A stretch of 44,278 nucleotides of DNA from Syntrophomonas sp. UBA4922 (GTDB taxonomy: Bacteria > Bacillota > Syntrophomonadia > Syntrophomonadales > Syntrophomonadaceae), in NCBI GenBank assembly GCA_002398825.1, contig DHBS01000014.1:54658-98935 (forward strand), in the 5' to 3' direction. The position numbers were made by a program, and so were the translations under genes. Shown here one piece after another: positions 16,112 to 23,152 of the stretch. The number at the start of each line of letters is the position of its first letter. Position 1 is the stretch's first letter. The notes below the pieces were generated by a model. That model made no database searches. It saw nothing but the letters and a program-made list of their open reading frames with translations, and was not told the origin of the DNA.

Positions 16112-18496
16112 CTATAAGGTTGACATCGGGTCTATATCTATCTCTATGCGCACACCCGGCGGATATTTCAACCGCTTGAGGGAGAGCCCAATACTGCTTA
16201 ATAAAGAACGGTTTTGAGCTTTTATCATTATCTGTTGCCGGTATTTCCCGCGCAGACGGGAAATGGGGCAGGGTGCCGGCCCGAGAACCATGATCTGATC
16301 TTCTTTGGCATCTATTATCTCATAAATCCATGAAAAAATGTCTGCGGCTGTTTGCTGGGCCCGTTTTTCCTGTCCATCCCAAACCACTATACGCATGATA
16401 TGGGTAAAGGGCGGGTATTGCAAAACCCTCCGCGACTCAATCTCGGTGCGATAAAAACTTTCGTAGTCCTGGGCGGCAGCCATCTGGATCACTGCATGCT
16501 CGGGATTGTAGGTCTGTATCAAAACCTCTCCCGGGTCTTGCCCGCGTCCGGCCCGTCCGGATGCCTGTACCACCAGCTGCAGGGTGCGTTCGTAGGCACG
16601 AAAATCGGGCAGGTTAAGGGTAATATCGGCATCCACGATACCGACCAGGCTTACTCCGGGATAATCCAATCCTTTGGCTACCATCTGGGTGCCGATCAAG
16701 ATATCTATCTGGCGCGTTTTCATACTATTTAATATGCTTTTTTGAGCCCCGGACTTGCGACTGCTATCCATATCCAGGCGTCCGACTCGAGCGTCGGGAA
16801 ATAAGGCGGCTGCTTCTGCTTCCACTTTTTGTGTGCCATAACCCAGAGGGCTAAGAGCCGGCAGGCCGCAGGCAGGGCAGACCTCAATTACCTCCTGTTG
16901 GTAATCGCAGTAATGGCATAAATAACCATTGCTGTCCTGATGATAGCTCAATGACACTGCACAGTGCGGGCACATAAGACTTTGGCCGCACATACGGCAT
17001 ATAGTTACCGGTGAATAACCACGCCGGTTCAAGAACAGTATGGTCTGTTGGCCTTGCTCCAATCGTGCGGATATAGCCTCCCTGAGTTCAGCCGATATCG
17101 CACTATGCCGCCCCTGACGATAATGCCGGCGCATATCTATAATCGTCACCCGCGGCAAACGGGCGGGGGCGATGCGGCCTGACATAGTCAATAGCCTGTA
17201 CTCGCCCTTTAGAGCTTTATAATAGCTTTCCAGTGCCGGGGTGGCACTGCCCATTATCACTGTCGCCTGCTCCAGCCGGGCCCGGGCCAGAGCAACCTCC
17301 CGCGCATGGTAACGCGGGGTTTCTTCCTGTTTGTATGTGGATTCGTGCTCTTCATCCAGTATAATCAGGCCCAGCCGGGTCAGCGGAGCAAAGAGCGCTG
17401 AGCGGGTGCCCAAAACCACCTGGGCGCGCCCGTCTTGAATCTGCAGCCAGGCCCGATAACGCTCGCGGTCCGGCATTTGACTGTGCAGCACCACCAAGTC
17501 CGGAAAGCGAAGGCGATAAACCTGTTCCAGATGCCTGGTCAATGCTATTTCGGGGACCAGCATGATAGCTTGCCGGCCGCAGTCTATCACTTTTTGAATA
17601 GCTTGAAGATAGACCTCGGTTTTCCCGCTGGCTGTAACCCCGTGTAAAAGCCAGGCGGTAAACCGGCTTTTTTCCAGACTGGGCTCAAGCGCAGTCATAA
17701 CTGCCTGCTGTTCTGCGGTCAAAATTTGTTTCCCGGCTGCAGCAACAGCTGCGGGGGCGGTCAGGCGCAGCCAGCCTTTTTTCAGCAAAGCCTCCAGGCT
17801 GGATTTGGGCACTATTTTTTCCAGAGCCCGGGCCTCGACTAAACCCTTTTGCCGGCAGATATGCAAAGCTTCAGCCTGCCGGGGGGCTTTTTTGGATAAT
17901 AAAGCTTCATCCTTTTCCGGGTCAAAGTCGCCAAGCGCGTAATATCGCTCCGGCAGCGGCGTCTGCATTTTATAATAACTGGATAGTGTGATCCAGCCTT
18001 GTTCCGCCAAAAACTGCAGCTCATCCTGGCCTAAAAGGGTTAAAGCCTGTTGATATCCCAAAGGCCCGAAACACCACAGCTGCTCCATGAGCTCCCTGGC
18101 GGAGGAGCTGATTTCCCGGCTGTCATGCCTCTCATCAGGCTCTACCAAGGGCACTACCACCTGCCCTCGCTTGCGGTGCAGGGGTCTGGGCAGCATGGCG
18201 CCTAAGGCTACTGAAAGCGGGCATAAATAGTCGGCAGCCATCCATTGAGCCAGGTCCAGCATCTTGGCGTTGATGACGGCCTGTTGATCGAGTACCTGCA
18301 AGACCGGCTTCATGGCCTGCCCTATATCCGGGGCGCCATCGGCCACTACATAGCCTTCAGCCACATGGGCCCCCAGTTTAACCAGAACGCGCCTGCCAAA
18401 CAGCTCCTGCTCGGTTATATGATCAGGCACCCGGTAGGTCAGATAATTGTCCATTCGGGAACTGGGCAGATTAATGAGAACTTGCACACAACGCAT
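16112..18496 (-). CDS. priA: Primosomal replication restart helicase PriA
   Basis: A 794-aa 3'-5' DNA helicase that reloads the replisome at stalled forks. It has an N-terminal 3'-binding domain, a winged-helix region, and a DEAH-type helicase core with Walker A GVTASGKT (286-293) and DEEH (381-384). Eight zinc-binding cysteines follow: C500, C503, C509, C512, C527, C530, C540 and C543. The second RecA-like domain and C-terminal domain complete the protein. All catalytic residues are present. ATG at 18496 with AAGGAT upstream. The 121-base spacer to metK holds no recognisable element. Confidence 0.97.
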   Translation of the reverse strand: MRCVQVLINLPSSRMDNYLTYRVPDHITEQELFGRRVLVKLGAHVAEGYVVADGAPDIGQAMKPVLQVLDQQAVINAKMLDLAQWMAADYLCPLSVALGAMLPRPLHRKRGQVVVPLVEPDERHDSREISSSARELMEQLWCFGPLGYQQALTLLGQDELQFLAEQGWITLSSYYKMQTPLPERYYALGDFDPEKDEALLSKKAPRQAEALHICRQKGLVEARALEKIVPKSSLEALLKKGWLRLTAPAAVAAAGKQILTAEQQAVMTALEPSLEKSRFTAWLLHGVTASGKTEVYLQAIQKVIDCGRQAIMLVPEIALTRHLEQVYRLRFPDLVVLHSQMPDRERYRAWLQIQDGRAQVVLGTRSALFAPLTRLGLIILDEEHESTYKQEETPRYHAREVALARARLEQATVIMGSATPALESYYKALKGEYRLLTMSGRIAPARLPRVTIIDMRRHYRQGRHSAISAELREAISARLEQGQQTILFLNRRGYSPVTICRMCGQSLMCPHCAVSLSYHQDSNGYLCHYCDYQQEVIEVCPACGLPALSPLGYGTQKVEAEAAALFPDARVGRLDMDSSRKSGAQKSILNSMKTRQIDILIGTQMVAKGLDYPGVSLVGIVDADITLNLPDFRAYERTLQLVVQASGRAGRGQDPGEVLIQTYNPEHAVIQMAAAQDYESFYRTEIESRRVLQYPPFTHIMRIVVWDGQEKRAQQTAADIFSWIYEIIDAKEDQIMVLGPAPCPISRLRGKYRQQIMIKAQNRSLLSSIGLSLKRLKYPPGVRIEIDIDPMSTL

Positions 18497-18617
18497 TTCT
18501 CAGATCCTTTTCCGTTGATGGGTGGCAAAAAACGAGACCGCAGATGGATGCGACCCAGCCCCGGGGGCTGTTGACGTCGTCATGAACCTGCGGCACAGTC
18601 TTCATTTAAGACTATAT

Positions 18618-19808
18618 CTATAATCCGGCCTGCTGTCTTAACGCCTCGGCTTTGTCGATATGCTCCCAGGTGAAATCGGGATCATTGCGGCCAAAGTGGC
18701 CGTAAGCCGCAGTCTTTTTATAAATCGGCCTTCTTAACTGTAGATCCTTTATGATGGCCCCGGGGCGGAGATCAAAATTATTCTCTATCAACTCAATTAT
18801 TTTCTCATCGGAAATCTTGCCGGTGCCGAAAGTCTCAACCCTTACCGATACCGGGCGGGCCACCCCGATGGCGTAAGCCAGCTGAATCTCGCAGCGATCG
18901 GCTATTCCGGCTGCAACGATGTTCTTGGCAACATAACGGGCCGCATACGCAGCCGAACGGTCTACTTTGGTGGGGTCCTTTCCGGAAAAGGCCCCGCCTC
19001 CATGGCGGGCCATACCGCCATAAGTATCAACGATGATCTTGCGTCCGGTCAGCCCGCAGTCTCCCTGCGGACCGCCTATCACAAAACGGCCGGTCGGGTT
19101 GATATAATAACGGGTATTCTCATCCAACATGGCTGAGGGTACAACCGGCTTTATGACATGCTCCAAAACATCCTTCTCAATTGTGGCATGATCCACTTCC
19201 GGATGGTGCTGGCAGGAAACCACGACGGTGTCGATGCGCACCGGCTGGTTGTCGACATACTCCACGGTAACCTGTGTCTTCCCGTCGGGGCGCAGGTATT
19301 TGATGATCTGTTGATTGCGCACCAAAGAGAGCCGCTGTGCCAGCTTATGGGCCAGTGATATCGGCATGGGCATCAACTCTTCAGTCTCATTGCTGGCATA
19401 TCCGAACATCATCCCCTGGTCGCCTGCGCCCAGGTTTTCCTGATCATTATCCTTAATATCACCGGCTTTGGCTTCCCAAGACCGGTCTACCCCCAGGGCT
19501 ATGTCGCCAGATTGTTCGTCTAAAGAGGTAATTACAGCACAGGTCTCCGAATCGAAGCCAAATTTAGCACGAGTATAACCGATACCCCGAACGGTTTGCC
19601 TTACCAGCTTGGGAATATCCACATAGCAGTCAGTGGTAATTTCCCCTGAAACCATGACCAACCCGGTGGTTACAAGGGTTTCCGCCGCCACCCGGCCATA
19701 GGGATCCTGGGCCAGAATGGCATCCAGTATGGTGTCGGAAATCTGGTCCGCAATTTTATCGGGATGCCCTTCAGTCACAGATTCGGATGTAAATAAAGTC
19801 TTGGTCAC
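18618..19808 (-). CDS. metK: S-adenosylmethionine synthetase
   Basis: A 396-aa enzyme that makes SAM from methionine and ATP. Family signatures are GHPDKIADQISD, GAGDQGMMFGYA (the methionine/ATP loop), GGPQGDCGLTGRKIIVDTYGG and the C-terminal HFGRNDPDFTWE. GTG at 19808 has AAGGAGA nine bases upstream; a nearby ATG is out of frame. It is placed between coaBC and priA. No S-box riboswitch is seen, so expression probably follows the operon. Its product feeds RlmN, RsmB and the radical SAM enzymes coded nearby. Confidence 0.97.
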   Translation of the reverse strand: MTKTLFTSESVTEGHPDKIADQISDTILDAILAQDPYGRVAAETLVTTGLVMVSGEITTDCYVDIPKLVRQTVRGIGYTRAKFGFDSETCAVITSLDEQSGDIALGVDRSWEAKAGDIKDNDQENLGAGDQGMMFGYASNETEELMPMPISLAHKLAQRLSLVRNQQIIKYLRPDGKTQVTVEYVDNQPVRIDTVVVSCQHHPEVDHATIEKDVLEHVIKPVVPSAMLDENTRYYINPTGRFVIGGPQGDCGLTGRKIIVDTYGGMARHGGGAFSGKDPTKVDRSAAYAARYVAKNIVAAGIADRCEIQLAYAIGVARPVSVRVETFGTGKISDEKIIELIENNFDLRPGAIIKDLQLRRPIYKKTAAYGHFGRNDPDFTWEHIDKAEALRQQAGL

Positions 19809-19833
19809 CCTGGCTCATCTCCTTAATAATGGT

Positions 19834-21036
19834 TTACATCAGATCGATCACTTTATCGATAATGGCAGCGGCCACATCTCTCTTACTCATCTTGGGCAAA
19901 GCTTCGATCTCGCCATTGCAGTCAATCATGGTCACTATGTTGGTGTCAATGGCAAATCCAGCGCCCTCCATGGTGATGTCATTGGCTACAATAAAATCCA
20001 GATTTTTGGCAGCCAGCTTCTTGCGGGCATTATCCAATACATTTTCGGTTTCAGCGGCAAAGCCTACCATTATCTGGCCGGGTTGCTTGTTGGCCCCCAG
20101 GGTTTTAAGGATATCGGGAGTCCCTACCAGTTCGAGTACCAGGGTTTGACCTTTATCGCCAGTTTTCTTTATCTTCTGATCCGCCGCCCGGGCTACAGTG
20201 AAATCTCCTACTGCCGCTGCGCCGATTATTATATCGCAGGCCGGCTGGTATTTAACCATAGTTTCACACATCTCCTCGGCTCCCCAGACTGAAACCAGCT
20301 TAACCCCTTCCGGCGGGCTTAAATGAGTCCGTCCGCTGACCAGTATCACGTCAGCTCCGCGCATAACCGCTTCTTCGGCAATGGCATATCCCATTTTACC
20401 GGTGCCGCGGTTAGAAATAAAACGCACCGGGTCAATGTTTTCACAGGTTGTCCCGGCATTTACCAGAACTCTTTTTCCCATTAGATCAGTTCGCGGATAC
20501 AACAAGTGTTTGATCTGTTGATATATAAGATCGACCTCGGGGAGCCGGCCTTCACCCGTAACCCCGCAGGCCAGCAGTCCGGTTCCGGGATCCATAAAAT
20601 GAACGCCCGCATTAATGAGCTTTTTAATGTTCTCCTGCACCATGGTATTCCTGTACATATTGGTGTTCATGGCGGGAACCACCAGAACCGGCGCGGTGTT
20701 GGCCAGAACTATGGTGGAGAGCAGATCATCCCCCCAGCCGTGAGCCATCTTGGCGATAAAATTGGCGGTAGCGGGTGCAATCACCAATAGATCTAATTGC
20801 TCCGCCACTCCGATATGCTGCACCTTCCATTCCTGTGACTGTGCCCACATATCAGTCAATACCTCTCGCCCTGACATGGTCTTCATCGTCAAAGGGGTGA
20901 TAAACTGTGTGGCCCCTTCCGTCATGATGACAATGACATCAATACCCTGGTCATCCTTTTTTAATTTGCTGATCAGGTCTGCAATTTTATAAGCCGCAAT
21001 GCTTCCGGTTATACCTATTCCTACTGTCTTTGGCAT
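19834..21036 (-). CDS. coaBC: Bifunctional phosphopantothenoylcysteine decarboxylase / phosphopantothenate-cysteine ligase
   Basis: 400 aa, carrying out two steps of coenzyme A synthesis. The N-terminal ~180 residues are the FMN-dependent decarboxylase CoaC (GITGSIAAYK, a His after the SQEWKVQ segment, PAMNTNMY). The C-terminal part is the CTP-dependent ligase CoaB (NAGTTCENIDPVRFISNRGTGKMG, KKTGDKGQTLVLELVGTPDIL, FAAETEN). ATG at 21036 begins one base after the rpoZ stop and has AAGGAGG upstream; the frame itself extends further into rpoZ. Confidence 0.96.
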   Translation of the reverse strand: MPKTVGIGITGSIAAYKIADLISKLKKDDQGIDVIVIMTEGATQFITPLTMKTMSGREVLTDMWAQSQEWKVQHIGVAEQLDLLVIAPATANFIAKMAHGWGDDLLSTIVLANTAPVLVVPAMNTNMYRNTMVQENIKKLINAGVHFMDPGTGLLACGVTGEGRLPEVDLIYQQIKHLLYPRTDLMGKRVLVNAGTTCENIDPVRFISNRGTGKMGYAIAEEAVMRGADVILVSGRTHLSPPEGVKLVSVWGAEEMCETMVKYQPACDIIIGAAAVGDFTVARAADQKIKKTGDKGQTLVLELVGTPDILKTLGANKQPGQIMVGFAAETENVLDNARKKLAAKNLDFIVANDITMEGAGFAIDTNIVTMIDCNGEIEALPKMSKRDVAAAIIDKVIDLM

Positions 21037-21037
21037 G

Positions 21038-21253
21038 TCAGGCCTCCTTGAGCGTAGCATCCGGCAGTAGTTCCACACTTATCTTGCCCTGGCTGATCTC
21101 TTCCAGCGCTTCTGTGACCATGGTGGATAAACGGTTGTTCTCATTGCTCTTGTTTTGTTCTGCCAACACCCGGGCGCGCTTGGCTACCGCCACCACGACC
21201 GCGTATTTGCTGGACGCAATCTGCATAATATCTTTGGTAGAAGGAGGTATCAT
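21038..21253 (-). CDS. rpoZ: RNA polymerase omega subunit
   Basis: A 71-aa protein that helps assemble RNA polymerase by binding beta-prime. The Omega-family core SSKYAVVVAVAKRAR is clear, followed by MVTEALEEISQGKISVE. ATG at 21253 has GGAGTG, overlapping the gmk stop codon, seven bases upstream. An in-frame TTG two codons earlier lacks proper spacing. It lies between gmk and coaBC, as in Bacillus and Clostridia. Confidence 0.94.
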   Translation of the reverse strand: MIPPSTKDIMQIASSKYAVVVAVAKRARVLAEQNKSNENNRLSTMVTEALEEISQGKISVELLPDATLKEA

Positions 21254-21259
21254 GAGCAA

Positions 21260-21850
21260 TCACTCCAGATTCAAGTTTTTCCTTTTACAACGTTCCGCAG
21301 TAATAATTGAACGAACTTTTTCAACCGCGTCCTCGATGCGGTCGTTTACTACCACATAATCATAGTATTTCATATGGGACATTTCCTCTTGGCAGGCTCC
21401 TAGCCGGATTTGAATACTCTGCTCGGAGTCGTTGCCCCGGCCGCACAAGCGCCTGGAAAGCTCTTCAACCGTGGGCGGGGAAATAAAAATAAATACCCCT
21501 GCGGGCATTTTTTTCTTGACCTGCAAAGCCCCTTGAATGTCGATCTCCAATAACACGTCATTTCCCTGTGACAGCATGGCGGTCACAAAATCTTGGGGCG
21601 TACCGTAGAGGTTGCCATAAACCGAAGCCCATTCCAACAGTTCACCATTGTCTATCATCTGTTGAAAACGGGCCGGGGTGGTGAAGAAATAATCCTGGCC
21701 ATCGATTTCGCCCTCCCGCGGCGGACGGGTCGTCGCAGAAATGGAAATCTGCATATCATCAACTTGCGGCAAAACCGCGCTCCTTACTGTGCCTTTGCCT
21801 ACTCCGGACGGCCCGGATATTACAAAGAGGATGCCCTTTCTGGTGATCAA
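21260..21850 (-). CDS. gmk: Guanylate kinase
   Basis: A 196-aa P-loop kinase that phosphorylates GMP to GDP. P-loop GPSGVGKGT, the GMP-binding SATTRPPREGEIDGQDYFF, EWASVYGNLYGTP and DVLLEIDIQGALQV are all typical. No ATG lies near the N-terminus. TTG at 21850 has AGGAAG nine bases upstream and gives the normal family length. It lies 22 bases after remA and runs almost into rpoZ. Confidence 0.96.
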   Translation of the reverse strand: MITRKGILFVISGPSGVGKGTVRSAVLPQVDDMQISISATTRPPREGEIDGQDYFFTTPARFQQMIDNGELLEWASVYGNLYGTPQDFVTAMLSQGNDVLLEIDIQGALQVKKKMPAGVFIFISPPTVEELSRRLCGRGNDSEQSIQIRLGACQEEMSHMKYYDYVVVNDRIEDAVEKVRSIITAERCKRKNLNLE

Positions 21851-21872
21851 TTACAAACACTTCCTAATAAGG

Positions 21873-22133
21873 TTAGACTTCTTCATTGATATCCTTGGAA
21901 GTCAGACGATTGGCAACCGTTTCCGGCTGAACGGCTGAAAGGATCACGTGTGCGCTGTCAGCTATGATAACCGCCCTGGTTCTGCGGCCGTAAGTGGCAT
22001 CAATGAGGATGCCCTTTTCTCTGGCTTCCTGAATAATCCTTTTGATCGGCGCTGATTCAGGGCTGACTATCGCAACGATACGATTGGCAGCAACTATATT
22101 GCCGAATCCGATATTAACTAATTTGATATCCAT
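21873..22133 (-). CDS. remA: Extracellular matrix / osmoregulation regulator RemA (DUF370)
   Basis: An 86-aa DNA-binding regulator. The N-terminus KLVNIGFGNIVAANRIVAIVSPESAPIKR and the DATYGRRTRAVIIADS segment are diagnostic for RemA/YlzA. In B. subtilis RemA activates biofilm matrix and osmoprotection genes. In many Clostridia it is simply part of the yicC-gmk string, as here. The ATG at 22133 is 22 bases from the Shine-Dalgarno AGGAGG (22161-22156), with no other in-frame start between; a small hairpin in that spacer may close the gap (see findings). Confidence 0.92.
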   Translation of the reverse strand: MDIKLVNIGFGNIVAANRIVAIVSPESAPIKRIIQEAREKGILIDATYGRRTRAVIIADSAHVILSAVQPETVANRLTSKDINEEV

Positions 22134-22163
22134 ATTACCCGGATAAACCGGTTCACCTCCTAG

Positions 22164-23042
22164 TTATTCAATATTTTGCATTTGTTCGCGAATCTTCTCC
22201 AGTTCTGCTTTGACTTCAACCACTACACGATTCATCTCCAGGTCATTGGCCTTAGAAGAAACCGTATTGATCTCACGGAACATCTCCTGTACCAGGAAAT
22301 CGCATTTACGTCCTACCGATTCGTTCGAATTCATTAATTCTTCCAAATGCATAACATGGCTTTTAAGCCGAACCAATTCTTCAGTAACATTGATTCGATC
22401 GGCGAATAATGCGGCTTCCTGCAGTATACGCTGTTCATCGACGGCTTCATTGGCAAGCATTTCGGTGATACGGCTTTTCAGCTTGGTCTGGTATTCCTGC
22501 ACAACTAGCGGGGAGCGGGCTTCCAAATTCTCAACGGCCCGTAAAATCCTCTCATTACGCGCCAGAATGTCCCGGGTCAGGTTGATGCCTTCGCGGGTGC
22601 GCATTTCGATCAGGCTCGTCAACGCTTGGCCTATAGCCTCTTTTACCACCTGCCACACCATCTCCAGGTTTTCTTCCTCATCCTCCAGGCTGAAAACCTC
22701 AGGTAGCCTAAATACGTCAATTACGCTTATTTCCGGTGAAATATTTAGATTTTCTGCTAATTCCTTCAAATAGTTATAATAAGCTAAAGCCAATCCTTTG
22801 TCAACCTTAATAGCCCGCCGCGAATCATCGGTTTTTTCAATGGTCAAGCTGATTTCGATACGCCCCCGGGTGAGCTGATTTTTTATCTCTTCCTTGACCT
22901 TTTCCTCCAGGATGCTGTAGCGCCGCGAGGTTCGTATATGAACATCCAGAAAACGGTGGTTGACACCGCGCATCTCACAGCTGACTACATAACCTTGACC
23001 GCGGATCTGGCTGCGACCAAAGCCGGTCATACTTCGTACCAT
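22164..23042 (-). CDS. yicC: YicC/YloC family endoribonuclease
   Basis: About 292 aa. The N-terminus MVRSMTGFGRSQ, the EMRGVNHRFLDVHIR segment and the C-terminal CDFLVQEMFREINTVSSKAND are diagnostic for the YicC family, reported to act as endoribonucleases in RNA turnover. Intact length. ATG at 23042 is chosen (AAGGG nine bases upstream); TTG at 23051 has no spacing and ATG at 23030 would cut MVRS. It is the first gene of the long minus-strand string, with its own promoter 65 bases upstream. Confidence 0.9.
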   Translation of the reverse strand: MVRSMTGFGRSQIRGQGYVVSCEMRGVNHRFLDVHIRTSRRYSILEEKVKEEIKNQLTRGRIEISLTIEKTDDSRRAIKVDKGLALAYYNYLKELAENLNISPEISVIDVFRLPEVFSLEDEEENLEMVWQVVKEAIGQALTSLIEMRTREGINLTRDILARNERILRAVENLEARSPLVVQEYQTKLKSRITEMLANEAVDEQRILQEAALFADRINVTEELVRLKSHVMHLEELMNSNESVGRKCDFLVQEMFREINTVSSKANDLEMNRVVVEVKAELEKIREQMQNIE

Positions 23043-23074
23043 GCTGCACAACCCTTCTATTGATAGTAAATGAG

Positions 23075-23098
23075 ATTCGGCAAATTATCCCACCGAAT
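23075..23098 (-). repeat. Inverted repeat at the transcript start of the yicC string
   Basis: ATTCGG and CCGAAT arms (23093-23098 and 23075-23080) are separated by 12 bases. The first arm begins about where transcription from the 23106 promoter should start. It could be a 5' stabilising hairpin or an operator. Confidence 0.4.
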
Positions 23099-23105
23099 GC
23101 CTATT

Positions 23106-23135
23106 ATTATACACTATTAAGAAAAGGTATGCCCA
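23106..23135 (-). promoter_or_regulatory. Promoter of the yicC-remA-gmk gene string
   Basis: A perfect TATAAT (23111-23106) is preceded, 18 bases upstream, by TGGGCA (23135-23130; 4 of 6 to TTGACA). It lies in the only spacer between the Ca2+ ATPase stop and yicC. Confidence 0.6.
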
Positions 23136-23152
23136 CGAATTGACTATATTAG

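Noticed and set aside
18497..18617. SAM riboswitch or terminator near metK
   Set aside because: This spacer is downstream of metK, and the 24-base spacer upstream of metK is too short; no S-box motifs found.
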